Assembly (NCBI GenBank): GCA_964035545.1 | Contig: OZ037767.1 | Location: forward strand, 18,010,281 to 18,070,280 | Direction of reading: 5' to 3' | Source: Bugula neritina | Lineage: Eukaryota; Bryozoa; Gymnolaemata; Cheilostomatida; Bugulidae | DNA length: 60,000 bases | In this document: positions 39,637-56,800 of the stretch, piece after piece | Layout of the letters: the number at the start of each line of letters is the position of its first letter | How positions within the stretch are numbered: position 1 is the stretch's first letter | Notes under the pieces: generated by a model | What the model was told of the DNA's origin: nothing | Seen by the model: only the letters and a program-made list of their open reading frames with translations | The model's database searches: none | Made by a program: the position numbers and the translations under genes

Positions 39637-42600
39637 CACAGAAACATACGGCAACATAATGAAATATGCTGTAGCATACTGAAATACACTGCAACACACT
39701 GAAGTATACTGCAACATACTGAAATATACTGCAACACACTGCAACTTACTGAAATAGACTGTAACATACTGAAACACACTGCAGAATACTACAACATACT
39801 GAAATACACTGTAACATGTTGAAATACACTGCAACACATTGAAATATACTGCAACATACCGAAATATATGGTAAACTACTGACATATGCTGTGACACATA
39901 GAAAAATACTGCAATATACTGAAACATACTGTAACACACTGAAATATACTGCGACATACTGAAAAACACTGTAACATACTGAAACATACTGCAACATACT
40001 GAAGTTTACTGTAATATACAGAAATGTACTGTAACAAACTGAAACATATGTCAACATACTGAAATACACTGCCACATACTGAAATATACTGCAACATACT
40101 GAAATTTACTGCAACATACTGAAATACACTGTAACATACTGAAATACACTGCAACATACTGCAACATACTGCAACATACTGAAATACGGTGTAACATATT
40201 GAAATTCATTGCAATACATTGAAATATACTGCAACACACTGAATCATACTGCAACATACTGAAATATACCGCAACATATCGAAGTATATCGTAATATACG
40301 GACATGTACTGTAACATACTGAAACATACTGAAACATACTAAAATATACTGGAACATACCGAAACATACTGCAACATAATGAAATATACTGTACCACGAA
40401 ATGTACTGTAACATAGTGGAATATACTGTAACACACTGAAATATACTGCAACATATTGAAATACACTGTAACATAATGAAATATACTGCAACATACTGCA
40501 ACATACTGCAACATACTGAAATACACTGTAACATACTGAAATACACTGCAACATACTACAACATAGTGAAATACACTGCAACATACTGAAATATACTGTG
40601 ACACACTGAAAGAGACTGCAACATACTGAAATACACTGTAATATACTGATATACACTGCAAAATACTGAAATACCCTGCTACATACTGAAATATACTGCA
40701 AGATACTGCAACATACTGAAATACAGTGTAACATACTGAAATACACTGCAACGTACTGCATTATACTGACATACACTGGAACATATTGAAATACACTGCA
40801 ACAAATTGAAGTATACTGCAACACACTGAAACAGACGTGAACATGCTGAAATATACAGCGAAACATTGAAGTATACTGCAACATACTGCAACATACTGAA
40901 ATACGCTGTAACTTATTGAAATACACTGCAACACATTGAAATATACTGCAACACACCGAAACATACGGCAACATACTGAAATATGATGTAGCATACTGAA
41001 ATACACCGCAACACACTGAAGTATACTGTAATATACAGAAATGTACTGTAACAAACTGAAACATACGCCAACATACTGAAATTTGCTGTAACATATTGAA
41101 ACACACTGCAACACATTGAAATATACTGTAACTCACTGAAATATAGTGTAATCAACGGAAATGTACTGTAACATACTGAAACATACTGAAACATACTAAA
41201 ATATACTGGAGCATACCGAAACGTACTGCAACATACTGAAATATACTGCGAGATACTGCAACATACTGAAATACACTGTAACATACTGAAATACACTGCA
41301 ACATACTGCAACATACTACAACATACTGCAACATACTGCAACATACTGAATTACAGTGTAACATATTGAAATACACTGCAATACATTGAAGTATACTGCA
41401 ACACACTGAAACATAATGCAACATACGGAAATATACCGCAACATATCAAAGTGTATCGTAGTGTACGGACATGTACTGTAACATACTGAAACATACTGAA
41501 ACATACTAAATAATACTGAAACATACCGGAACATACTGCAACATAATGAATTATACTGTACCACACTGAAATATATGGCAAAATACTGAAATACACTGCA
41601 ACAAATTGAAGTATACTGCAACACACTGAAGTTTACTGTAATATACAGAAATGTACTGTAACAAACTGAAACATACGTCAACATACTGAAATACACTGCC
41701 ACATACTGAAATATACTGCAACATACTGACTTATACTGACATACACTGGAACATATTGAAATACACTGCAACAAATTGAAGTATACTGCAACACACTGAA
41801 ACAGACGTGAACATGCTGAAATATACAGCGAAACATTGACGTATACTGTAACATACTGCAATATACTGAAATATAATGCAAGATACTGCAACATACTGAA
41901 ATACACAGTGACATACTGAGATACACTGCAACATACTGCAACATACTGAAATACGCTGTAACTTATTGAAATACACTGCAACACATTGAAATATACTGCA
42001 ACACACCGAAACATACGGCAACATACTGAAATATGATGTAGCATACTGAAATGCACCGCAACACACTGAAGTATACTGTAATATACAGAAATGTACTGTA
42101 ACAAACTGAAACATACGTCAACATACTGAAATTTACTGTAACATATTGAAACACACTGCAACACATTGAAATATACTGTCACTCACTGAAATATAGTGTA
42201 ATCAACAGAAATGTACTGTAACATACTGAAACATACTGAAACATACTAAAATATACTGGAGCATACCGAAACGCACTGCAACATACTGAAATATACTGCG
42301 AGATACTGCAACATACTGAAATACACTGTAACATACTGAAATACACTGCAACATACTGCAACATACTACAACATACTGCAACATACTGCAACATACTGAA
42401 TTACAGTGTAACATATTGAAATACACTGCAATACATTGAAATATACTGCAACACACTGAAACATACTGCAACATACGGAAATATACTGCAACATATCAAA
42501 GTGTATCGTAGTGTACGGACATGTACTGTAACATACTGAAACATACTGAAGCATACTAAATAATACTGAAACATACCGGAACATACTGCAACATAATGAA

Positions 42601-44162
42601 TTATACTGCACCACACTGAAATATATGGCAAAATACTGAAATACACTGCAACATACTGCATTATACTGACATACACTGGAACATATTGAAATACACTGCA
42701 ACAAATTGAAGTATACTGCAACACACTGAAACATACGGCAATATACTCAAATATACTGCAACACATTAAAATATACTGCAACATACTGAAATATAATGCA
42801 AGACACTGCAAGATACTGAATTACACTGTGACATACTGAGATACACAGCAACATACTGCAACATACTGAAATACACTGTAACATATTGAAAGACACTACA
42901 ACACATTGAAATATACTGCAACACACCGAAACGTACGGCAACATATTGAAATATGCTGTAGCATACTGAAATACACTGCAACACACTGAAGTATACTGTA
43001 ATATACATAAATGTACTGTAACAAACTGAAATATACTGCAACATACTGAAATATACTGCAACACACTGCAACTTACTGAAATACACTGTAACATACTGAA
43101 ATACACTGCAAAATACTACAACATACTGAAATACACTGTAACACATTGAAATACACTGCAACACATTGATATATACTGCAACATACCGAAATATATGGTA
43201 AACTACTGAAATATACTGTAAAACATAGAAAAATACTGCAATATACTGAAATATACTGTAACACACTGAAATATACAGCAACATACTGAAATACACTGTA
43301 ACATACTGAAACATACTGCAATATACTGAAATACACTGCAACATACTACAACATTTTGAAATACACTGCAACACATTGAAATATACTGCAACATACCTAA
43401 ATATAAGGTAATATACTGAAATATACTGTAACATACTGAAATATACTGCAAGATACTGCAACATACTGAAATGCACTTTAACATACCGAAATACACTGCA
43501 ACATACTGACTTATAGCCTACTGACATACACTGGAACATATTGAAATACACTGCAACAAATTGAAGTATACTGCAACACACTGAAGTATACTGTAATATA
43601 CAGAAATGTACTGTAACAAACTGAAACATACGTCAACATACTGAAAGACACTGCCACATACTGAAATATACTGCAAATAACTGAAATATACTGCAACATA
43701 CTAAAATACACTGCTACATACTGAAATACACTGTAACATATTGAAATACACTGCAACACATTGAAATATACTGCAACACACCGAAACACACGGCAACATA
43801 CTGAAATATGCTCTAGCATACTGAAATACACTGCAACACACTGAAGTATACTGTAAGATACAGAAATAAACTGCCACATACTGAAATTTACTGCAACATA
43901 CTGCAACATACTGAAATACACTGTAATATACTGAGTTACACTGCAACATACTGCAACATACTGAAATACGCTGTAACATATTGAAACACACTGCAACACA
44001 TTGAAATATACTGTAACTCACTGAAATATAGTGTAATAAACGGAAATATACTGTAACATACTGAAACATACTGAAACATACTAAAATATACTGGAGCATA
44101 CCGAGACGTACTGCAACATACTGAAATATACTGCCAGATACTGCAACATACTGAAATACACT
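39541..44162. repeat. 5.28-kb family, copy A (4622 bp)
   Basis: Same order of variant units as the next copy but shorter by 657 bp. That is a 60-bp absence near 41720 plus a 597-bp absence near 44160; the latter is 60 units minus the 3 bases of the 7-bp unit it contained. The right edge switches abruptly between matching 48.84 kb (offset 4682) and 49.44 kb (offset 5279). Confidence 0.8.
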
Positions 44163-47100
44163 GTAACATACTGAAATACACTGCAACGTACTGCATTATA
44201 CTGACATACACTGGAACATATTGAAATACACTGCAACAAATTGAAGTATACTGCAACACACAGAAACATACGGCAACATAATGAAATATGCTGTAGCATA
44301 CTGAAATACACTGCAACACACTGAAGTATACTGCAACATACTGAAATATACTGCAACACACTGCAACTTACTGAATTAGACTGTAACATACTAAAATACA
44401 CTGCAGAATACTACAACATACTGAAATACACTGTAACATGTTGAATTACACTGCAACACATTGAAATATACTGCAACATACCGAAATATATGGTAAACTA
44501 CTGAAATATGCTGTGACACATAGAAAAATACTGCAATATACTGAAACATACTGTAACACACTGAAATATACTGCGACATACTGAAAAACACTGTAACATA
44601 CTGAAACATACTGCAACATACTGAAGTTTACTGTAATATACAGAAATGTACTGTAACAAACTGAAACATATGTCAACATACTGAAATACACTGCCACATA
44701 CTGAAATATACTGCAACATACTGAAATTTACTGCAACATACTGAAATACACTGTAACATACTGAAATACACTGCAACATACTGCAACATACTGCAACATA
44801 CTGAAATACGGTGTAACATATTGAAATTCATTGCAATACATTGAAATATACTGCAACACACTGAATCAAACTGCAACATACTGAAATATACCGCAACATA
44901 TCGAAGTATATCGTAATATACGGACATGTACTGTAACATACTGAAACATACTGAAACATACTAAAATATACTGGAACATACCGAAACATACTGCAACATA
45001 ATGAAATATACTGTACCACGAAATGTACTGTAACATAGTGGAATATACTGTAACACACTGAAATATACTGCAACATATTGAAATACACTGTAACATAATG
45101 AAATATACTGCAACATACTGCAACATACTGCAACATACTGAAATACACTGTAACATACTGAAATACACTGCAACATACTACAACATAGTGAAATACACTG
45201 CAACATACTGAAATATACTGTGACACACTGAAAGAGACTGCAACATACTGAAATACACTGTAATATACTGATATACACTGCAAAATACTGAAATACCCTG
45301 CTACATACTGAAATATACTGCAAGATACTGCAACATACTGAAATACAGTGTAACATACTGAAATACACTGCAACGTACTGCATTATACTGACATACACTG
45401 GAACATATTGAAATACACTGCAACAAATTGAAGTATACTGCAACACACTGAAACAGACGTGAACATGCTGAAATATACAGCGAAACATTGAAGTATACTG
45501 TAACATACTGCAATATACTGAAATATAATGCAAGATACTGCAACATACTGAAATACACAGTGACATACTGAGATACACTGCAACATACTGCAACATACTG
45601 AAATACGCTGTAACTTATTGAAATACACTGCAACACATTGAAATATACTGCAACACACCGAAACATACGGCAACATACTGAAATATGATGTAGCATACTG
45701 AAATACACCGCAACACACTGAAGTATACTGTAATATACAGAAATGTACTGTAACTCACTGAAATATAGTGTAATCAACGGAAATGTACTGTAACATACTG
45801 GAACATACTGAAACATACTAAAATATACTGGAGCATACCGAAACGTACTGCAACATACTGAAATATACTGCGAGATACTGCAACATACTGAAATACACCG
45901 TAACATACTGAAATACACTGCAACATACTGCAACATACTACAACATACTGCAACATACTGCAACATACTGAATTACAGTGTAACATATTGAAATACACTG
46001 CAATACATTGAAGTATACTGCAACACACTGAAACATAATGCAACATACGGAAATATACCGCAACATATCAAAGTGTATCGTAGTGTACGGACATGTACTG
46101 TAACATACTGAAACATACTGAAACATACTAAATAATACTGAAACATACCGGAACATACTGCAACATAATGAATTATACTGTACCACACTGAAATATATGG
46201 CAAAATACTGAAATACACTGCAACAAATTGAAGTATACTGCAACACACTGAAGTTTACTGTAATATACAGAAATGTACTGTAACAAACTGAAACATACGT
46301 CAACATACTGAAATACACTGCCACATACTGAAATATACTGCAACATACTGAAATTTACTGCAACATACTGAAATACACTGCCACATACTGAAATACACTG
46401 CAACATACTGACTTATACTGACATACACTGGAACATATTGAAATACACTGCAACAAATTGAAGTATACTGCAACACACTGAAACAGACGTGAACATGCTG
46501 AAATATACAGCGAAACACTGAAGTATACTGTAACATACTGCAATATACTGAAATACAATGCAAGATACTGCAACATACTGAAATACACAGTGACATACTG
46601 AGATACACTGCAACATATTGCAACATACTGAAATACGCTGTAACTTATTGAAATACACTGCAACACATTGAAATATACTGCAACACACCGAAACATACGG
46701 CAACATACTGAAATATGATGTAGCATACTGAAATACACCGCAACACACTGAAGTATACTGTAATATACAGAAATGTACTGTAACAAACTGAAACATACGT
46801 CAACATACTGAAATTTACTGTAACATATTGAAACACACTGCAACACATTGAAATATACTGTAACTCACTGAAATATAGTGTAATCAACAGAAATGTACTG
46901 TAACATACTGAAACATACTGAAACATACTAAAATATACTGGAGCATACCGAAACGTACTGCAACATACTGAAATATACTGCGAGATACTGCAACATACTG
47001 AAATACACTGTAACATACTGAAATACACTGCAACATACTGCAACATACTACAACATACTGCAACATACTGCAACATACTGAATTACAGTGTAACATATTG

Positions 47101-49441
47101 AAATACACTGCAATACAATGAAATATACTGCAACACACTGAAACATACTGCAACATACGGAAATATACTGCAACATATCAAAGTGTATCGTAGTGTACGG
47201 ACATGTACTGTAACATACTGAAACATACTGAAGCATACTAAATAATACTGAAACATACCGGAACATACTGCAACATAATGAATTATACTGCACCACACTG
47301 AAATATATGGCAAAATACTGAAATACACTGCAACATACTGCATTATACTGACATACACTGGAACATATTGAAATACACTGCAACAAATTGAAGTATACTG
47401 CAACACACTGAAACATACGGCAATATACTCAAATATACTGCAACACATTAAAATATACTGCAACATACTGAAATATAATGCAAGACACTGCAACATACTG
47501 AATTACACTGTGACATACTGAGATACACAGCAACATACTGCAACATACTGAAATACACTGTAACATATTGAAAGACACTGCAACACATTGAAATATACTG
47601 CAACACACCGAAACGTACGGCAACATATTGAAATATGCTGTAGCATACTGAAATACACTGCAACACACTGAAGTATACTGTAATATACATAAATGTACTG
47701 TAACAAACTGAAATATACTGCAACATACTGAAATATACTGCAACACACTGCAACTTACTGAAATACACTGTAACATACTGAAATACACTGCAAAATACTA
47801 CAACATACTGAAATACACTGTAACACATTGAAATACACTGCAACACATTGATATATACTGCAACATACCGAAATATATGGTAAACTACTGAAATATACTG
47901 TAAAACATAGAAAAATACTGCAATATACTGAAATATACTGTAACACACTGAAATATACAGCAACATACTGAAATACACTGTAACATACTGAAACATACTG
48001 CAATATACTGAAATACACTGCAACATACTACAACATTTTGAAATACACTGCAACACATTGAAATATACTGCAACATACCTAAATATAAGGTAATATACTG
48101 AAATATACTGTAACATACTGAAATATACTGCAAGATACTGCAACATACTGAAATGCACTTTAACATACTGAAATACACTGCAACATACTGACTTATAGCC
48201 TACTGACATACACTGGAACATATTGAAATACACTGCACCAAATTGAAGTATACTGCAACACACTGAAGTATACTGTAATATACAGAAATGTACTGTAACA
48301 AACTGAAACATACGTCAACATACTGAAAGACACTGCCACATACTGAAATATACTGCAAATAACTGAAATATACTGCAACATACTAAAATACACTGCTACA
48401 TACTGAAATACACTGTAACATATTGAAATACACTGCAACACATTGAAATATACTGCAACACACCGAAACACACGGCAACATACTGAAATATGCTCTAGCA
48501 TACTGAAATACACTGCAACACACTGAAGTATACTGTAAGATACAGAAATAAACTGCCACATACTGAAATTTACTGCAACATACTGCAACATACTGAAATA
48601 CACTGTAATATACTGAGTTACACTGCAACATACTGCAACATACTGAAATACGCTGTAACATATTGAAACACACTGCAACACATTGAAATATACTGTAACT
48701 CACTGAAATATAGTGTAATAAACGGAAATATACTGTAACATACTGAAACATACTGAAACATACTAAAATATACTGGAGCATACCGAGACGTACTGCAACA
48801 TACTGAAATATACTGCCAGATACTGCAACATACTGAAATACACTGTAACATACTGAAATACACTGCAACATACTGCAACATACTGCAACATACTGAAATA
48901 CGGTGTAACATATTGAAATTCATTGCAATACATTGAAATATACTGCAACACACTGAATCATACTGCAACATACTGAAATATACCGCAACATATCGAAGTA
49001 TATCGTAATATACGGACATGTACTGTAACATATTGAAACATACTGAAACATACTAAAATATACTGGAACATACCGAAACATACTGCAACATAATGAAATA
49101 TGCTGTACCACGAAATGTACTGTAACATAGTGGAATATACTGTAACACACTGAAATATACTGCAACATATTGAAATACACTGTAACATAATGAAATATAC
49201 TGCAACATACTGCAACATACTGCAACATACTGAAATACACTGTAACATACTGAAATACATTGCAACATACTACAACATAGTGAAATACACTGCAACATAC
49301 TGAAATATACTGTGACACACTGAAAGAGACTGCAACATACTGAAATACACTGTAATATACTGATATACACTGCAAAATACTGAAATACCCTGCTACATAC
49401 TGAAATATACTGCAAGATACTGCAACATACTGAAATACAGT
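44163..49441. repeat. 5.28-kb family, copy B (5279 bp)
   Basis: Full-length copy. It matches copy C at a constant offset of 5279 with only isolated substitutions in the stretches compared (for example AATCAAACTG at about 44865 against AATCATACTG). It contains GCCTA at 48198 and 7-bp units at 45015 and 49107. Confidence 0.83.
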
Positions 49442-52400
49442 GTAACATACTGAAATACACTGCAACGTACTGCATTATACTGACATACACTGGAACATAT
49501 TGAAATACACTGCAACAAATTGAAGTATACTGCAACACACAGAAACATACGGCAACATAATGAAATATGCTGTAGCATACTGAAATACACTGCAACACAC
49601 TGAAGTATACTGCAACATACTGAAATATACTGCAACACACTGCAACTTACTGAAATAGACTGTAACATACTGAAATACACTGCAGAATACTACAACATAC
49701 TGAAATACACTGTAACATGTTGAAATACACTGCAACACATTGAAATATACTGCAACATACCGAAATATATGGTAAACTACTGAAATATGCTGTGACACAT
49801 AGAAAAATACTGCAATATACTGAAACATACTGTAACACACTGAAATATACTGCGACATACTGAAAAACACTGTAACATACTGAAACATACTGCAACATAC
49901 TGAAGTTTACTGTAATATACAGAAATGTACTGTAACAAACTGAAACATATGTCAACATACTGAAATACACTGCCACATACTGAAATATACTGCAACATAC
50001 TGAAATTTACTGCAACATACTGAAATACACTGTAACATACTGAAATACACTGCAACATACTGCAACATACTGCAACATACTGAAATACGGTGTAACATAT
50101 TGAAATTCATTGCAATACATTGAAATATACTGCAACACACTGAATCATACTGCAACATACTGAAATATACCGCAACATATCGAAGTATATCGTAATATAC
50201 GGACATGTACTGTAACATACTGAAACATACTGAAACATACTAAAATATACTGGAACATACCGAAACATACTGCAACATAATGAAATATACTGTACCACGA
50301 AATGTACTGTAACATAGTGGAATATACTGTAACACACTGAAATATACTGCAACATATTGAAATACACTGTAACATAATGAAATATACTGCAACATACTGC
50401 AACATACTGCAACATACTGAAATACACTGTAACATACTGAAATACACTGCAACATACTACAACATAGTGAAATACACTGCAACATACTGAAATATACTGT
50501 GACACACTGAAAGAGACTGCAACATACTGAAATACACTGTAATATACTGATATACACTGCAAAATACTGAAATACCCTGCTACATACTGAAATATACTGC
50601 AAGATACTGCAACATACTGAAATACAGTGTAACATACTGAAATACACTGCAACGTACTGCATTATACTGACATACACTGGAACATATTGAAATACACTGC
50701 AACAAATTGAAGTATACTGCAACACACTGAAACAGACGTGAACATGCTGAAATATACAGCGAAACATTGAAGTATACTGTAACATACTGCAATATACTGA
50801 AATATAATGCAAGATACTGCAACATACTGAAATACACAGTGACATACTGAGATACACTGCAACATACTGCAACATACTGAAATACGCTGTAACTTATTGA
50901 AATACACTGCAACACATTGAAATATACTGCAACACACCGAAACATACGGCAACATACTGAAATATGATGTAGCATACTGAAATACACCGCAACACACTGA
51001 AGTATACTGTAATATACAGAAATGTACTGTAACTCACTGAAATATAGTGTAATCAACGGAAATGTACTGTAACATACTGAAACATACTGAAACATACTAA
51101 AATATACTGGAGCATACCGAAACGTACTGCAACATACTGAAATATACTGCGAGATACTGCAACATACTGAAATACACTGTAACATACTGAAATACACTGC
51201 AACATACTGCAACATACTACAACATACTGCAACATACTGCAACATACTGAATTACAGTGTAACATATTGAAATACACTGCAATACATTGAAGTATACTGC
51301 AACACACTGAAACATAATGCAACATACGGAAATATACCGCAACATATCAAAGTGTATCGTAGTGTACGGACATGTACTGTAACATACTGAAACATACTGA
51401 AACATACTAAATAATACTGAAACATACCGGAACATACTGCAACATAATGAATTATACTGTACCACACTGAAATATATGGCAAAATACTGAAATACACTGC
51501 AACAAATTGAAGTATACTGCAACACACTGAAGTTTACTGTAATATACAGAAATGTACTGTAACAAACTGAAACATACGTCAACATACTGAAATACACTGC
51601 CACATACTGAAATATACTGCAACATACTGAAATTTACTGCAACATACTGAAATACACTGCCACATACTGAAATACACTGCAACATACTGACTTATACTGA
51701 CATACACTGGAACATATTGAAATACACTGCAACAAATTGAAGTATACTGCAACACACTGAAACAGACGTGAACATGCTGAAATATACAGCGAAACACTGA
51801 AGTATACTGTAACATACTGCAATATACTGAAATATAATGCAAGATACTGCAACATACTGAAATACACAGTGACATACTGAGATACACTGCAACATATTGC
51901 AACATACTGAAATACGCTGTAACTTATTGAAATACACTGCAACACATTGAAATATACTGCAACACACCGAAACATACGGCAACATACTGAAATATGATGT
52001 AGCATACTGAAATACACCGCAACACACTGAAGTATACTGTAATATACAGAAATGTACTGTAACAAACTGAAACATACGTCAACATACTGAAATTTACTGT
52101 AACATAATGAAACACACTGCAACACATTGAAATATACTGTAACTCACTGAAATATAGTGTAATCAACAGAAATGTACTGTAACATACTGAAACATACTGA
52201 AACATACTAAAATATACTGGAGCATACCGAAACGTACTGCAACATACTGAAATATACTGCGAGATACTGCAACATACTGAAATACACTGTAACATACTGA
52301 AATACACTGCAACATACTGCAACATACTACAACATACTGCAACATACTGCAACATACTGAATTACAGTGTAACATATTGAAATACACTGCAATACAATGA

Positions 52401-53815
52401 AATATACTGCAACACACTGAAACATACTGCAACATACGGAAATATACTGCAACATATCAAAGTGTATCGTAGTGTACGGACATGTACTGTAACATACTGA
52501 AACATACTGAAGCATACTAAATAATACTGAAACATACCGGAACATACTGCAACATAATGAATTATACTGCACCACACTGAAATATATGGCAAAATACTGA
52601 AATACACTGCAACATACTGCATTATACTGACATACACTGGAACATATTGAAATACACTGCAACAAATTGAAGTATACTGCAACACACTGAAACATACGGC
52701 AATATACTCAAATATACTGCAACACATTAAAATATACTGCAACATACTGAAATATAATGCAAGACACTGCAACATACTGAATTACACTGTGACATACTGA
52801 GATACACAGCAACATACTGCAACATACTGAAATACACTGTAACATATTGAAAGACACTGCAACACATTGAAATATACTGCAACACACGGAAACGTACGGC
52901 AACATATTGAAATATGCTGTAGCATACTGAAATACACTGCAACACACTGAAGTATACTGTAATATACATAAATGTACTGTAACAAACTGAAATATACTGC
53001 AACATACTGAAATATACTGCAACACACTGCAACTTACTGAAATACACTGTAACATACTGAAATACACTGCAAAATACTACAACATACTGAAATACACTGT
53101 AACACATTGAAATACACTGCAACACATTGATATATACTGCAACATACCGAAATATATGGTAAACTACTGAAATATACTGTAAAACATAGAAAAATACTGC
53201 AATATACTGAAATATACTGTAACACACTGAAATATACAGCAACATACTGAAATACACTGTAACATACTGAAACATACTGCAATATACTGAAATACACTGC
53301 AACATACTACAACATTTTGAAATACACTGCAACACATTGAAATATACTGCAACATACCTAAATATAAGGTAATATACTGAAATATACTGTAACATACTGA
53401 AATATACTGCAAGATACTGCAACATACTGAAATGCACTTTAACATACTGAAATACACTGCAACATACTGACTTATAGCCTACTGACATACACTGGAACAT
53501 ATTGAAATACACTGCAACAAATTGAAGTATACTGCAACACACTGAAGTATACTGTAATATACAGAAATGTACTGTAACAAACTGAAACATACGTCAACAT
53601 ACTGAAAGACACTGCCACATACTGAAATATACTGCAAATAACTGAAATATACTGCAACATACTAAAATACACTGCTACATACTGAAATACACTGTAACAT
53701 ATTGAAATACACTGCAACACATTGAAATATACTGCAACACACCGAAACACACGGCAACATACTGAAATATGCTCTAGCATACTGAAATACACTGCAACAC
53801 ACTGAAGTATACTGT
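49442..53815. repeat. 5.28-kb family, copy C (truncated)
   Basis: Follows copy B closely from 49442 to about 53.81 kb. There, after AAGTATACTG and TAATATACAC, it switches to sequence like that at 24.5 kb. GCCTA lies at 53477 and a 7-bp unit at 50294. Confidence 0.8.
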
Positions 53816-56800
53816 AATATACACAAACGTACTGTAACAAACTGAAACATACGTCAACATACTGAAATGTACTGCACGATACTGAAATACACTGTAATAT
53901 ACTGAATTACACTGCGACATACTGCAACATACTGAAATACGCTGTAACATATTGAAATACACTGCAACACATTGAAATATACTGTAACTCACTGAAATAT
54001 AGTGTAATCAACGGAAACGTACTGTAACATACTGAAACATACTGAAACATACTAAAATATACTGGAGCATACCGAAACGTACTGCAACATACTGAAATAT
54101 ACTGCGAGATACTGCAACATACTGAAATACACTGTAACATACTGAAATACACTGCAACATACTGCAACACACTGAAACATACTGCAACATATCGAACTGT
54201 ATCGTAATATACGGACATGTACTGTAACATGCTGAAACATACCGAAACATACTAAAATATACTGGAACATACCTGAACATACTGCAACATAATGAAATAT
54301 ACTGTACCAAACTGAAATATACGGCAAAATACTGGAATATACTGTAACACACTGAAATATACTGCAACATATTGAAATACACTGTAACATAATGAAATAT
54401 ACTGCAACATACTGCAACATACTGCTACATACTGAAATACACTGTAACATACTGAATCACACTGCAACATACTACAACATAGTGAAATACACTGCAATAT
54501 ACTGAAATATACTGTGACACACTGAAAGGGATTGCAACATACTGAAATACACTGTAACATACTGAAATGAACTGCAACATACTGAAATACCCTGCTACAT
54601 ACTGAAATATACTGCAAGATACTGCAACATACTGAAATACAGTGTAACATACTGAAATACACTGCAACATACTGCATTATACTGACATACACTGGAACAT
54701 ATTGAAATACACTGCAATAAATTGAAGTATACTGCAACACACTGAAACATACGGCAACATACTCAAATATACTGCAAAACATTGAAATATACTGCAACAT
54801 ACTGAAATATAATGCAAGATACTGCAACATACTGAAATACACTGTGCCAAACTGAGATACACTGCAACATACCGCAACATACTGCAACATACTGAAATAC
54901 ACTGTAACATATTGAAATACACTGCAACACATTGAAATATACTGCAACACACCGAAACATACGGCAACATAATGAAATATGCTGTAGCATACTGAAATAC
55001 ACTGCAACACACTGAAATATACTGCAACATACTGAAATATACTGCAACACACTGCAACTTACTGAAATACACTGTAACATACTGAAATATACTGCAGAAT
55101 ACTACAACATACTGAAATACACTGTAACATGTTGAAATACACTGCAACACGTCGAAATATACTGCAACATACCGAAATATATGGTAAACTACTGAAATAT
55201 GCTGTGACACATAGAAAAATACTGCAATATGCTGAAATATACTCTAACACACTGAAATATACTGCGACATACTGAAAAACACTGTAACATACTGAAACAT
55301 ACTGCAACATCCTGAAATACACTGCAACATACTACAACATTTTGAAATATGCTGCAACACATTGAAATATACTGCAACATACCTAAATATATGGTAATAT
55401 ACTGAAATATACTGTAACATACTGAAATACACTGCAACATACTGAAATACAATGCAACATACTGACTTATACTGAAATACGCTGTAACATATTGAAATAC
55501 ACTGCAACACATTGAAATATACTCTAACTCACTGAAATATAGTGTAATATACGGAAATGTACTGTGACATACTGGAATATACTGTAACACAATGAAATAT
55601 ACTTCAACATACTGAAATACGCTGTAACATACTGAAATATACTGCAACCTACAGCAACATACTGAAATATACTGTAACTAACTGAAATATATGGTAAACT
55701 ACTGAAATATACTGTAACACATTGAAAAATACTGCAACACATTGAAATATACTGCAACACACCGAAACATACGGCAACATACTGAAATATGATGTAGCAT
55801 ACTGAAATACACTGCAACACACTGAAGTATACTGTAATATACACAAATGTACTGTAACAAACTGAAACATACGTCAACATACTGAAATGTACTGCACCAT
55901 ACTGAAATACACTGTAATATACTGAATTACACTGCGACATACTGCAACATACTGAAATACGCTGTAACATATTGAAATACACTGCAACACATTGAAATAT
56001 ACCGTAACTCACTAAAATATAGTGTTATCAACGGAAATGTACTGTAACATACTGAAACATACTAAAAGATACTGGAGCATACCGAAACGTACTGCAACGT
56101 CCTGAAATATACTGCGAGATACTGCAACATACTGAAATACACTGTCACATACTGAAATACACTGCAACATACTGCAACATACTGCAACATACTGAATTAC
56201 AGTGTAACATATTGAAACACACTGCAATACATTGAAATATACTGCAACACACTGAAACATACTGCGACATACTGAAATATACTGCAACATATCGAACTGT
56301 ATCGTAATATACGGACATGTACTGTAACATACTGAAACATACCGAAACATACTAAATTATACTGGAACATATCGGAACATACTGCTACATAATGAAATAT
56401 AGTGTACCAAAATGAAATATACGGCAAAATACTGGAATATACTGTAACACACTGAAATATACTGCAACATATTGAAATACACTGTAACATAATGAAATAT
56501 ACTGCAACATACTGCAATATACTGCAACATACTGAAATACACTGTAACATACTGAAATACACTGCAACATACTACAACATAGTGAAATACACTGCAACAT
56601 ACTGAAATATACTGTGACACACTGAAAGAGATTGCAACATACTGAAATACACTGTAACATACTGAAATACACTGCAACATACTGAAATACCCTGCTACAT
56701 ACTGAAATATACTGCAAGATACTGCAACATACTGAAATACAGTGTAACATACTGAAATACACAGCAACATACTGCATTATACTGACATACACTGGAACAT

